From Nematostella vectensis (lineage: Eukaryota; Cnidaria; Anthozoa; Actiniaria; Edwardsiidae), in contig NC_064042.1 in the NCBI RefSeq assembly GCF_932526225.1, positions 7,247,540 through 7,311,539 on the forward strand: a DNA stretch of 64,000 bases. Reading direction: 5' to 3'. Under the pieces are notes generated by a model. That model was not told the DNA's origin and did not search any database. It saw only the letters and a program-made list of their open reading frames with translations. The first letter of the stretch is position 1. Every line of letters starts with the position of its first letter. Of the stretch, positions 22,136 to 34,964 are shown in pieces. The position numbers were made by a program, and so were the translations under genes.

Positions 22136-23418
22136 AGTAGTCCATATCACGCAGGACAATTTTATTTGCCAACCTGGCAATTATATTCTCTACTTAAGGG
22201 TTTTCCAGTAGAAGTAATATATAGATTTAGGCACTGCCTAAAAGCGGAGCCAGCATAAACACCTTTTGTGTTGACTGATCAAAGGTATTATTGGGGGATC
22301 TAGGATCCTGCTCTCTACTGAGATTTATTTATTGTACCAACCAAATGGATCCAGGCCTTATTCAATAATTTAAATTATTCAGTACATCAAAGTTAACAAA
22401 CACAATTCCTGGTGTGGATATGGCTGTCAAAGTTGTCAAGAGTCTAATGGTAAATTCTTATGTCCCATCATAGAAGTTCCATTATGAATATCTTTTTTTA
22501 ATCAAAACAATACTCCCACAAGCTTTGCCCTTGTGCAGAAAATGTCATGGATGTAACAGCATGCCAAAGATTCAAAACAATATATTTAGACTGTTTAGAT
22601 GCCATACTGTGATTTTTATGTATTGATTCAGTGGCGATTCTCTCCTTCATTGGACCGAATATTCAGAAAAATGTCTGGAAATTAAAATCCAAAAATATAT
22701 CTCCTTTCATGCATTACATATTGGTGCACCCCACTTTACCTAGTGGCCTTGTTGTTGGTGGCCTACTCCCAAATGAATGCAATGAAGAAAAAACAGATTG
22801 AAAATGCTAACTTCTAATTTCAAACCAAACACTTTCATTGATCTATGTTTGGGGTAGAGAGGAATCAAAGAATATGAATTGACTAAAAAATAATCGACGG
22901 GAGAGGAGATATAAAGTGAATTGACTCAACTTGAAAGGTTTGGTGAAAAAAATATAACAGTAATGAAAATAATTTGATTGAGCATTTCTTGACATTTCCC
23001 CTTTCCCATTATCTTAACCCTTTCACCACCACAGGCCTCTAAAGAGGCCATGTCTATGCTATCCAAGCTATGTGAACAGAATTCTATTATTGAAAAAGAA
23101 CAAGGTTGTTGCTAGTGTTATAAAGTTTTAGTATCTTGCCCTAAAAACCCTTCCCCTTAATAAAAGTTCCATTAATGTACATTTGTAAAGCTACATTCTG
23201 ACAAGATTTGTTCTTGCGAAGAACAATGGATGAAACAGGATTTCAAAGATGGAATAGTGTCAGACACAATTTTAGATAAGATGCAATGCTGAAGATTTTA
23301 ATGTACCATTTAAAGTGGTGATTTTCCATCCCCATGGGAATTAATATCTACAAATATATATCCAGTAATGCATTATATTTTGGTGTTTTGAGAAACCCTG
23401 GATCTAACTATTCCAATG
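22136..23418. other. Old, diverged repeats of the unit's left edge
   Basis: No gene. The block 22,810-23,040 resembles 23,510-23,730 (both have GTAGAGAGGAA/GTAGAGGGGAA, an AATAGTCAAC/AATAATCGAC motif and CCCCTTTCCCATTATCTT). 22,540-22,720 resembles 23,220-23,400. This suggests an earlier tandem duplication with a period of about 680 bp. Confidence 0.5.
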
Positions 23419-25551
23419 AAATAAATCTAAACATCTAAAATAAATGTAATGAGCAAGAGACTTGGAAAGAAAGTCCTAAAAAGAAAATATAAAGTGAAAG
23501 TTATTAAAGAAAATTTCTAATTTCAAAATCAAATCTGTTCATTAATTTATTTTTGGTGTAGAGGGGAAATAGTAAAGAGCATCAATTGCATAAAAATAGT
23601 CAACAGGGAGAAGAAAAAGGAAGAAATATGACTCTTCCTTAAATGTTTGAAAAGAAAATATAATAACAATAATGTAATAATTATATTTTTTTTAAATATC
23701 CCCTTTCCCATTATCTTTAGGTTGATAGAAAACTGTTTTCTTTACAGATTTATTATTTAAAAAGCAAAAGTTTGTTTTTAGTTTTATATTATATAAGTAT
23801 CTTGTTCTAAAAAAAACCTATGAGTGTGTACTGCTGAATCACATAGTAATGAACTAGTCATTTGCACCCCTTCCCTTATGGTCCCGCAGAAGTCAGGGGT
23901 TAATGTGGGGTTTTAGACCACTTTTTGACCAGAATATGTCAAGAGGGGTGGTGGTATTGACTGTTTTTGACTCTTAACTTGGAAACAGGCTTTTATTAAA
24001 GTTTAATCCCCCACCCTTCCCTGGGACCATGGGTGTGGGGGTATCAAATGACTAGTGAATAAGAACATCCTACTGTTCTCTTCAAGACATGATTTTTAAT
24101 TCTCATGTCTTCCAGTCTTTAGCATTCATCTTGGCCCTCAGGTAGTTCCTGGTTCATAAAAGAGTGAAAACAATTATTTATTATTTCTTTCAAAACAATC
24201 TTTTTATCAAGCCATTTATAATCTAACTAATTTTCCACAACTATTTGAAAAAAAATAAACACATGAGATGCAAGATGCAGACAATACAATACATATTGAA
24301 AATAGGGTTTTTTTTATCCTCGGTAAGGAAAATTTCTCTTGTAAGTTGAAAAAGCTGCTGTGTCTTCTAAGGATATGTATCTTCTTAGGACTAAGAGCAC
24401 AGGATATAAAGACAAGAACGGTCTTCTTTAGCAGTATTTGACAAATGCAACACGATATTGGTTAGCCTTTATGAAATATCTCAACACAATCAATCTGCCC
24501 TGAAGAAGTCTTATTAAAGACGAATTCCAGTTTTTGTTGCACGTATTTTATTCAACAAAATCAAGAATATAGATAAAACAAAGAATGTCAAAACAAAACC
24601 TGTTATGCTCAAATAATTTGATTACTAAGTTAAGTACTCGCATTCTCAAAGCATACAAAAAGGACAACAAAAAGCCTAATAACTGTCATATCCTCAATAG
24701 ACAATACAAATCGTCGTCCGAAACTCACCTTGCATTGTTCTTTTTTTTGTTTTTTTTGTCGCTTTCTTGATGTTCTGTTCGCTTTTAAATGTGAACTGTT
24801 ACTTGCTTAAATTTACTAGCTAAAACCAGATAAATCTTGACGTGAATGAATGTTAGTAGATCTCCTCTAGTTGACTTTATCCTTAAGTCAAAATTTGAGG
24901 CAAAATAAATAATTATCGCATAATCGACAAGAACTTTTTCCCTTGCTCCGTGATTGTATTTAGTCGCCATTTCGGGGCCGAGTGGGGCCTGGGAGTCGCG
25001 CGGCTGACTGACTGGCTGGCTGGCTGGCGAGTGACACCACAGGGTACCCGCGCGATGACCAAAAAAACCAAGTCGCATACCTATACCATATTTCTATGCC
25101 TATGGGGCTACGCGCGCGGCCTGCGGCCGCGCTTAGCTCCGCTATTAGCTCCGCTAATAACAACAAAAAACCTCTCCAGGCTCGAGAAGTTTGAAATAGT
25201 CTCTTGAGAAGTTTTAGCGGAGTAAATTGCCGGATGTTTTGGGCTCTTGGACGTTTCGTTAGACGAAATGGGTTATTACTTAAAAGCTAGAATTTGTATT
25301 TTTTTAAATATCCACAAAGTAAGATGATTAATAGTTTGTTTATGCTTAATTGATGATATTTTTTTAATCGGATCTCTTAGTATGCTTCTTATATTCTCTA
25401 CTAACTGTATTTAAGGTTTTCCAGTAAAAGTAATAACAACAAAAAACCTCTCCAGGCTCAGTAGTTCCGTGTTTTTGCGGCGAAATCAATTGACTGTTTA
25501 TTTCGGGAAAGGCTGTTCCGAAACAAAGCCATCATCCGAAGTAGACAAGAA
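23419..25551. other. Non-coding DNA, left part of copy B
   Basis: Counterpart of 1-2,133, with the same GC island and 29-bp repeat pair. No gene is seen. Confidence 0.65.
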
Positions 25552-25911
25552 CAAAAAGAGTGTAATTTGGTAAGAGCAACCAAAGGTGTGCCAAGTGTCC
25601 TTAAGTTGACGATTCCAATTTGACACATTTTAGCTGTGACCAATATTAAAGAGTTTGATCTTAGCACGAAGCATTTTAGATCCGTCTAAAGCATCAAGTG
25701 AGTACATGGTTAGAACATTTCAGCTGATCAATTAACTACTGTACTAAGAATCGGCAAGAATTGACACTGATGCTCAGAATCTTGGGATAGCTTCGTTCAA
25801 AGGCTTTGGTTTTGCTAGGACAAGTTCTGTGTGGGGATAACTTTCTGCAAACTGTAAAAAACGCGACGCGAGAGGTGGCAACAGAAGAGCAACTTTGTTC
25901 ATCCCGTTCTT

Positions 25912-26260
25912 ATGTCAGGAATGGAAGTTAATAACACTACTAGCTTCGGCACAGGTCGTGTCTGTTCTGGTTATTTGATAACACCATCAGGGATTGTAGT
26001 CGAGGATCAATTATATCCGAACATTTACATCAGCGTTTTACCTTACACGTTACTACACATTTGATTTTGTTTATTGGCGTTGCTTTATACAATCGATCGA
26101 AACCGGAAACCCATTTCCTCCACTAGTCCCGATTGAGCTCTCACTTACTGGTTTCATCTTTCTGTGTCTCACCGCGAGTCTGAATCCTATTCTGTATTTC
26201 TGGAGGTTCACTGAGGTTCGGGCTGCAGCGGTCTCTACTCTTAAGTCATTGTTAAGATGT
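25912..26260 (+). pseudogene. Class A GPCR pseudogene, internal deletion (copy B)
   Basis: This is the copy B counterpart of 2,494-2,842. It has the same deletion junction, the same filler bases and the same loss of the normal stop codon. It cannot encode a seven-helix receptor. Its 5' flank is retained, so transcription remains possible. Confidence 0.92.
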
Positions 26261-29200
26261 TCACAAACATTCACAAACGGAAAGTAATATTTTTTTTCAG
26301 TCCAAATTTCTTTTTATAGTTAGATTAGATATTAATGTGAATATAATATCAAATATAATAAAACTGTGAATAGATTTGCTACGGCCTTTAATGCGAATGG
26401 ATCCTCCCGCCGCAAAACACATGCGCGCAGGCAAACACGGACGATAGCTAAAATATGTAGATCCCGTAAACAATCATCTTTACTAGAACCCTTAAACCAA
26501 CAGGCTGGATTTACAAACCGTTACCTACAAAACCTTAGGACAGTATGACCACTTGAGTTTTTGTCTTAGACAGAAGTCTATGTTGTCAATAGGATTACTA
26601 CGTACATCCACACCTCCCTCTACTAGTGGGCGTTGTTTTGGTCTAGATTGTACGCATGCTTGCATAGAAAATCCTCCGGCAATATCTGAAAACAACTTCT
26701 TACGTTCAATAGTATGTAAAGCAGAGAAGGAAAAGAAATTAGAGGCGTAAAAATAGGGCCGTAGCAAGGGTTTGGGCACTGAGGGCACGTGCCCCAAAAT
26801 ATTTTCAAAAACTATAAGGGAATGACCAGTAGGTGCGTGGTTGTGCCCCCAATATTTTCTTAGTGTTTCTGTATCGTGCCCCCAATAATTTAAGAACTAC
26901 TACGGCTATGGTAAAATGTTTACCCCTGCGCGTGAAAATAAATGGAAGCGAAGAAAACGCAAGCGCGGGTAATTGAGGAAGAACATTTATTCTTCCTTTT
27001 CTGTTCCTATTTCACGTATACCCCTGTGATTTTCGCATGCACGGAAACACTGCAGTCCCAGTCTGATTTTACTTCACCCACTTAACCGGTGGCTGCCAAA
27101 GCTAATAAGGAAGTCCCATATGCCACTCAAAGTGGCTTAGCAAGCTTTCTTTGTCGTACATATTTAATGAAAAAATACTCATAAGAAAGAATAACAAGTC
27201 GATGTACCTGATACGCCTTCGTATCTCGTGCAAGCTAACGCTTTGAAAATCTGTCGCGGGAACCCTCGTGCCGCTAGCAAACTGTACGTAGACAAAGATA
27301 TTGGATTCTCTGTACAAATACGCCAAAGGACCATTACCCTCCCCTCCCCCTCCTTCATCCCCTCTTCACGGGCATCTTGACCTAGGGAAGCAGAAGGACT
27401 GGTAGGTCCACGGCGAGCTAGGGAGAGCTACCTACCTAAGTTTAAATCGGAGTAGGAGCTTGCTGAGTGAGGGTTTTTTATGGGATGGTTTTTATTGAAA
27501 AAAAAGGAAAAGAAGTGAAAATATTATTTATCTATATTTTTCGTTAACACTGAAAAAGATTAATGAAAAAAATACGTTTCCGTCGAGTACCGAACGCACT
27601 GATGAAGAAACCCCCAATAAATTCGCTCTTACCTACTCAATCTCTAATAAACGCTGTGTGAAGAATAACGAGGATTTTAATGAATGATTTATATGAAAAA
27701 CTTTGAAAGTCACAAAGGAACACATATTTTCAATATTAACAGACAGATGGGTACTGTGAAGTTTTGGAGGGATAGATATATTTTAAATATATATAAAAGT
27801 ATAAATTTGAGTAGGGGCTAGTTGAGGTTTTGAGTAAGAAAAAAAATTAGCCATGGCACAAACCATATATAATTTACTAATTTCACTATGGAATAAAAAT
27901 GGAATATCACGAGAGCTAGTGGTTAGAATTCGGTGAATGAAAAGACAAAAAAACGGTACAATGTGCAATGACAAAGATGCTACTACCCAACACCTTTGGA
28001 TATAACAAAAATATATGTATAATCTTGTTTTTTATTGTATATGCCATATCACAACACTGATTGGGGCAAGAAAGGTAAGAAGCATCATCTCTTGAGGTGG
28101 GGATGGAGTGTTTGAAAATTGTTAAATATTTCTTAAACATTTTCTTGGTTCACTGCCCTCAATGTGCTATCACTTAGGGGTAAGTTTATTTTAACACCCA
28201 AAGTGAGCTATATTGTATTAACAATATAATTTAGGTTATAAAATGATGGTTGAAGGCTTTCATAGAAAGTGCTCAATACTCGAAAGTAGAGCGGTGTATA
28301 GTGTTGGTTTGAGAAAAATACAAACTACATAGGTTTCCCTACAGGTCTGAAACAGACCTGTAGGGAAACCTATGTAGTTTGTATTTTTCTCAAACCAACA
28401 CTAATTTAGGTTATATATATTATTTCATTTATGTTAGTGCAAAGTAAATAACAATATCTATTAATGCTATTATATTGTTCAAACATTTATATTTTGTAGT
28501 CTGTAATATCCAGACTTGAAATTATAGCATATACATATCATTAATGGCACTAGAAAGACAACACAAGTCTCTAGATTTCATTGAAAATGTTCCATAAAAT
28601 TAAAATGACATTCAATGAGGGATAAAGTTATTTTAGGAAGAGAACAAACATTATCTAAAGGAAGGACCAAAATACCAACAAATTAGCACAAAAATACCAA
28701 AATAACTTTCATAGTTTTACATATTTTACACTACACATGGCTACTGACATGTGTACCTCTAAAAAAGTTACCAAACCAAAGCAGCAGGCTCAAGCTTTTC
28801 TAGTTGAGTTACTTACTTAAGCTTATACAATATTTTTTTACGAATATTGATGAACGGCATTACTAAAAAGCGGAACCGGCGGAACCAGAATATTTCGTTT
28901 AGTTATAGGGGTAGGGATGTCATACTAGGATCACCATTTATTTCCTTTCTAATCTGAACACATTCCTTTGTGAAATGCTAAGACAACATCACTAAGCGCA
29001 GATGTGCTACGTTATTTCACGCACATTTGACATTCTGTCATATGCAATTTGTATCCATCTGTATCCTTGTTTAGAAGCGCGTCTCTACATCAGGTACAAG
29101 GTTATTTTTAATCCCTAGATTTAATTGTTTTACATACCTTAATCCCTAGATTTAATTGTTTTACATACCTTATTTGCTGTCTCGATTTTAAATTCCTTAT

Positions 29201-31612
29201 AACATGTACACTTCGAGTGTTTTAATCAAGCATTGTCATCTCTGACTTTTAGCTGAGGCACTGCTATTACTGTAAGTAAAGTCCATTTTCTCAGAATATA
29301 CATGCACTCACTGCTGGATGAAACCTGGGTATAATAAATTTCACCTTCTGTCATCAAAATAGATGTGATTATTACAATACTCATAATCAATCACTCATAT
29401 TTGTTGTATATCCAGTGCGGTCATGAATATTGGGGGTATGCCATTGTCTTTATTTACAGGCTGAAATTATATGGCTTTCAAAATTATTTCAGGAAGAGGG
29501 GGTAACATGTCCCGTCACCCCCTGCTATGGTGCTGTATAATTCCACTTTCTGGTAAATTTGACATTATTGCAGTATTCTAGAGAAAGGATTACCTTCTAT
29601 ATTTTCACATTGTTGTCTTTTTGATATGGATATGGTTGTTAGCATGATGTACACAGGCACGTACCCAGGATTGGCTGTGGGGGGATGTGCAGTCATAGGT
29701 ATATTTAAAAAGGATAAGAATTTGCCCATTTTTTGTGGCCGAAGGGGGGTGAGCATACATTCTGTGCACCCTCCTGTGTACTTGCCTGATACACATGCAA
29801 GAGAAAACTCGAGTGAAGCATATGAGAATTTCTCAGTTTGCAGCACTGGTCAACACCTTAGTACCAAGTGACACATCTTGGGGCTTCTCCTGATGGAATT
29901 ATTATGATCCTGTCTGGTAAAAGATGATGATGGTGATATAAAACTCAGCTTCTTATTGTAGAGATGAGTTTTGTGATGTTGTTGGAACAAAACAATATTT
30001 TCATAATGCAATAATCTGTAAGAACATTATTGTTCTTTAGACTAATATTTTTTTTAACAAACTGCATATTACCATGACAAGCATGTTTATAAAGCAAAAC
30101 ATCAAGGCACTTAAATTGACATCAAATGTTATTAATGTTATTCCAAAACACCTATTCAATTTGTCCATTATCAACATAGAATTTAAGCCCTTTATTATCT
30201 GTTATTATATTAAGAAAAGAGCTGTATACTGGCCATGTTGTATATAGAGATTAGAAATTAGATATAGTTGATGAGCATCAAGAAACCATATGACTTACAT
30301 ATGTGTGTGTCTAAGACTTGTCTGTTGGGACAACAGACCCTGTAAGATTTGTACAGGGCACAACAAATAATGGCTGTGACTCCAGATCCAAATGCAAGTC
30401 AAAAATGAAATCCATGGGCAGTGTTGGTCTTGGTATATCCCTTTGAGGCCACTCAATGAGAAATTGCATTTTTTTATGCATCAAATCCAAGCCTCATATG
30501 CTAAATTCAGTTTACTGTGACACAAGTTTAAACAAAGTTGCATAGGGACAAGTAATATTAGCTGCAAACAGGTACATAGCCAGGATTTTGGGTGTTGGGG
30601 GGGGGGGGGGGGTGTCTATTAATTAAGTGTAAACAATTTCTCTTGGCTAAGGCTTCCTAGCTCCCAGTATTTCTCAAGTTTATCCCAATCTCAAGGGTCT
30701 TTTCTCTCAAGGGAAAAGAGTCTCCGACTTTTCTGTTCGGATAAAGTGAAGAGAACTCTTATCACAATTCACTATTCTGAGTTCCCATTGGACAAAATGT
30801 CATTACCAGTCATGTCTGTCTGGAAGGATACCTCTGTTACCATGGAGGAAGCCCATGTTCTGTCAAAGTGAGTGTATTTCAATGTATGAGTCAATTACAA
30901 AAACGTGATCATTTCGGTATATAAAAGGGAAATAAACAACCTTTACTTTCTTCGACATCATGTTCAACGCCCGATATGTTTGTAGTCTCATTCTGACTAT
31001 AAAAAATACAATTTGTTGCGGGATTTAAACTCGCTGTACTGATGACATTCTACCGGCAAAAGAGAAATAAAGGGAGACTTAAACACACTATTACAAGGTT
31101 TATAGTTTTATTAATCGCGAAAAAGTAAGTTTTTCACTAAAACATAGTTATCTTAAACCCCCCCCCCCCCCCCCCCACATTCTTTTATAAACTATTGAAA
31201 GTAGCCTTGGGCTACGTGTGACAAAACGGGATTTTAATATTTACAGCGTAATTACACATTTCAGAATTACTTACAACACCAAAGACGACATTGGGATGAT
31301 TTTCATACCTTTCAAAAACGAATTACTAGAAACTCTTGCGATTTTCGACTCGGCTCCTTTTCATTTAGAGAGACGAATTTCGCAGCTTTTCACGCCATTG
31401 TTCTGTAAATTATTTCGCCTTTTAGTAAAAATTTCCGCAGAACCCTGAAGAAACCTTCCCTCTTTTGAATAGATCGATTTGTACACTCGAAAACAGCGCA
31501 AATATATGACATTTTAACAGGTGCACGGCACTTGTACGAAATGTAGAACAACCATCTTTGCGTGTCTGTTTTGACCACCACTTCAACTTTGGCATATCTA
31601 ATGTGGCGGATG
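26261..31612. other. Non-coding DNA of copy B upstream of TM-C76
   Basis: Counterpart of 2,843-8,241. Apart from the palindromic insertion (28,241-28,401), no gene or RNA could be supported. Confidence 0.6.
28241..28401. mobile_element. Core-deleted hammerhead palindrome (copy B)
   Basis: Same insertion and same 14-bp flanking repeats (28,227-28,240 and 28,402-28,415) as in copy A. The central 51 bp have been lost, leaving an inverted repeat at 28,299-28,403 that closes at ...GGTCTG-AAA-CAGACC.... Both CTGATGA cores and stem II are gone, so no ribozyme can form. Central deletion is the usual fate of long perfect palindromes. Confidence 0.85.
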
Positions 31613-31996
31613 TGACGTCATTTGCAACCCAAGAATACTGTCTAGCTTGCGCGCGCGTACACTTTATATATTCGGCGATGCTTCGAAGCTCGCGCTAGAA
31701 ACAAAAAGGATCATGGGAATTTATTGATGGATTATTCCAAACAGCCTCTGGTGGTATTTTATAATATGTGACGTCACATAAGAAACTACTCAGTTTCGTT
31801 TTGTATGGGTGTGGTAATTAATAATATGTTATTAATTAGGGGAAACGTATTTTTCAACTTTGGTGAAAGCTCGAAGAGAGCTCGAGGATGATTACGTACT
31901 GTCTGATGTCATAATCAGCATTCCCCCAAACTGATCTAAACGTTCATGAAAGCGAAACGATAAACAAGTATTCATGGAGCGTACCAAGTTTTCAAA
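31613..31996 (+). promoter_or_regulatory. Putative TM-C76 promoter with CRE sites (copy B)
   Basis: Palindromic TGACGTCA sites lie at 31,613-31,620 and 31,769-31,776. The third position is degenerate, as in copy A. The eight-codon upstream frame at 31,974-32,000 overlaps the main ATG at 31,997 by ATGA. Confidence 0.5.
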
Positions 31997-34317
31997 ATGA
32001 TAGAGTTTTTTAAGGACCACCCCGTTCTCACCGGGCTAGCAGTCTGCACAGCAGGAGCCGCAGCGTTCTGCTATTGCAGAAGTAAATCGAGTGTCGAGGT
32101 ACGTAGCGTCGTTTTGTGAGAAAAAGTGCGTGCGGTGGCGTGTTGGTGTCAATGTACAGCATGGTGTTTCTTTAACACTTCTATTTCCTTATTATTATTT
32201 GTTTTGTTGTCATTTTCTAGAGTGATGGTCAAGGAAAAGAGACCAAAGAAGAAGTACCCGTCGCGGTACAAGACGCTGTCGAAGATGTCTCCGGTGAGTC
32301 CCGCCCTTTCGGTTTTATAATTATTTTTAGTATATTTCCCAATTTGATAAAAGAGCTTCTTTTTCAACGTTCTACAAAAAAAAAAAAATTCTAAATGCAT
32401 TTAGTTTCTAAATCTTCGTTTGATCAAGATGTCTTTTGTATTAGCGTGTTTTCCAGCCGACCTTTTGCAAGCGGAGAAGTCTTCACAATGTCGAGAATTG
32501 CTTGTTTATCAAGGTATGTGGCTGACTTAATTTTACAAAAAATTGATGGATAATATGTTAAGTCTTGACATTCCGTAGCATGTATCTTTTTTGAGTAGCT
32601 CAAGTCAATTTGTGAATATTTAGCTAAGAAGAACATACGCCATTCTGTTCCATACGCCTTTTGCAAAATTCCGATAGTACTCGGATAAATGTTATTTAGC
32701 AAATAGATCTCATTTTTTGGAAAAGTACGCAACTTGTTGCGTGACTGTTATTCATGACATGCTGTAACGTCATCTGTGCATCTTTCAGAGGACAGACGCG
32801 CAAAAAATAAAATCTATTTGTTTTATACAACAATTAAAATATTATCTTACATTATAATCTAGTGTATGCGTGTGCCCGTGCTGACGCCAAGCGTGCGAGT
32901 GTCTTATAACACATGGACCCTAGACCAATCAGAGCGTGAGATTTACTATTGTCGTTGTACAGATTCCAGTAATGTTTCCTAACGGATGTGCTATGGTTGC
33001 TATTATTGTCCTTTCTCTATTCTTATAATCTTTATAACCACTAAGTGATGATGCTTAACTGTTTTCTCGATTCTGTAGCCCGTTCTTGGGAGCTTTTGCT
33101 GCCCAGCTACAAGCAAGTGTTCCCGGAGCTCCACCCCCGGAACCTGCTTAAGATCTTCATCAAGCCACGACTGCTGATGCCAAGTTAGTGCAATAATGAT
33201 TATACACTAAATTAATTTAAAACATTTAGCCATCGACTGATAAGGCCTTACTAAAATGATATACAGATACTTACTAAACTTATTAATACATCATCATTTC
33301 GCGTCAGACTAAATCAATTTTTTTATTTTTCTTTGTCTCTTTAGTTGTAGTCTTTCCCGTGGCTGCTCCAAGGCAAGCAATCGTTGTCTTTGAGTGTCCC
33401 GCTCCCACCGTCGTGCTGGGGGATATCCTGTACCTGATGTCAGCGGTTACCTTCGCCGCTCTTATATGCTTTGTTATCAACTTCGTCATGAAGATGCATA
33501 TCCAGTCGAAGGTCAAATCCCTTCAGGTGAGCGTTTATTAAAGTGTGAAGATTCAAGAACCACACCTCTACACCAACACGACGGGCAAAATAGCATCTCC
33601 AGTTTTATTGTTATACTTGCATTCTTTTTTTTATAATTCTCCCATTAAAGCTGTTAGATTTCGGGGAATCATTCTGGCAACTGTAATTATTGTTATGTTT
33701 ATACTTTCAGACGATTTGTATGGATATAAAACAAGTGTACTTTTCTATTTTCATTGAAAGAGTGACCCATCGATCACCTTTAGTCTTTGGATTAGGTGCG
33801 CTAAACAAAACCATTTCCTATTTGTACAACATGAAAACGATGCCTCGAAAACGTTTTGAGACGTATTCACAGTTGCGTTTATTGCTCTTATCGTTATCAG
33901 GGAGGTCGTCTTGCCAGCATCACCGAGGTGCACCAGATCCAAGAGAAGACTGGTGCTTGTCCATCTATTGCGTCGACAGACCACCGAGAGAGTGATGCTC
34001 CCGTAACCACCGAGGTGAACGTCCAGCCGTCCTCATCCGTAAAGTCGATTGTGACTGCATCCTCTACAGGACTCAAGGAGCTCCGCCCTTTTGATCTGCG
34101 TGCATCATGGGACACACAAAGCCTCGAGAGCCTAGCAGCTTGTGCATCGCGCCAGGGGCGTCAGGTCACACTCCATCCGCATCTCAACAAAAAGTGGGAA
34201 AATGGAAATGGAACACCATTTTTCTTAGAAATTGTGTCACTAAATACTTTGTGCCTCTTACATCGACTGTTTTGTGTAGGGGAGTATGGGGTGTTTCAGG
34301 AGCTCATTGGAAAGTGA
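31997..34317 (+). pseudogene. TM-C76 5' half, protease lost (copy B)
   Basis: Exons: 31,997-32,098; 32,221-32,293; 33,079-33,183; 33,345-33,526; 33,901-34,317. The breakpoint (34,178/34,179), the 46-codon foreign tail and the open frame are the same as in copy A. The start of exon 5 is unlike copy A: it reads CAG|GGAGGTCGTCTTGCC, as in the second tandem exon of copy C (49,252), whereas copy A matches the first (48,144). The intron upstream is of the first type, so this copy looks recombinant near 33,888. Confidence 0.75.
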
Positions 34318-34964
34318 GAATTAATGAAGGCTAAGTATGTTTTTTTTTCAATTTTCATTAGCAGCATATACAACCATATTAAACAATACATGTTATCTAT
34401 ATACCATAAGTTACTCATGTATAACAAGAACTTTTTCACGCGAAAACAACCTAAAAAATTGTGGTGTGTATTATACATGAAACTTTTTGTTTGAGAGGTA
34501 AAAAACATGCATAATATAATTAAAACAATAGAAAGCTCTAGGGAATTAACGCCCACAAATAAGTTAGTCAAGTTATTTAAACTCCACGGGGCATTGTTTT
34601 GACATATACCAAATCTAAATCAATGAAAATGTCTGGAATGTGCCGTGAAGGACATAGGCAAGAAAGAAGTCTACTTGTTATCAGGGAGCATATTATAAAT
34701 AAGTGCATATAATACAGGAGTAAATACAGTACATATGAGATTTTATACATTATATCAAGACAGAGAAGCTTTTCATTTACATCTAAAAACCACAATTATT
34801 TCTATAAGATGTATGTACACTGTAAAGGTATAAATACTGCTTATAAAGGTGGGACTGTAAAAAGTGTCTGCTCAACAGAGGTATATAAATGACTATATAT
34901 TGCTATATAAATGACTGGCAAAAAATCAGGGTTTTAGACTTTCAGTCTGGCGGTTCCATTATAC
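34318..34964. other. Remnant of TUBGCP2 intron 4 (copy B)
   Basis: Counterpart of 10,944-11,591. No coding sequence is seen. Confidence 0.55.

Noticed and set aside
28299..28403. Hammerhead ribozyme in copy B
   Set aside because: Only the outer arms remain; the CTGATGA and stem II parts are deleted on both strands.
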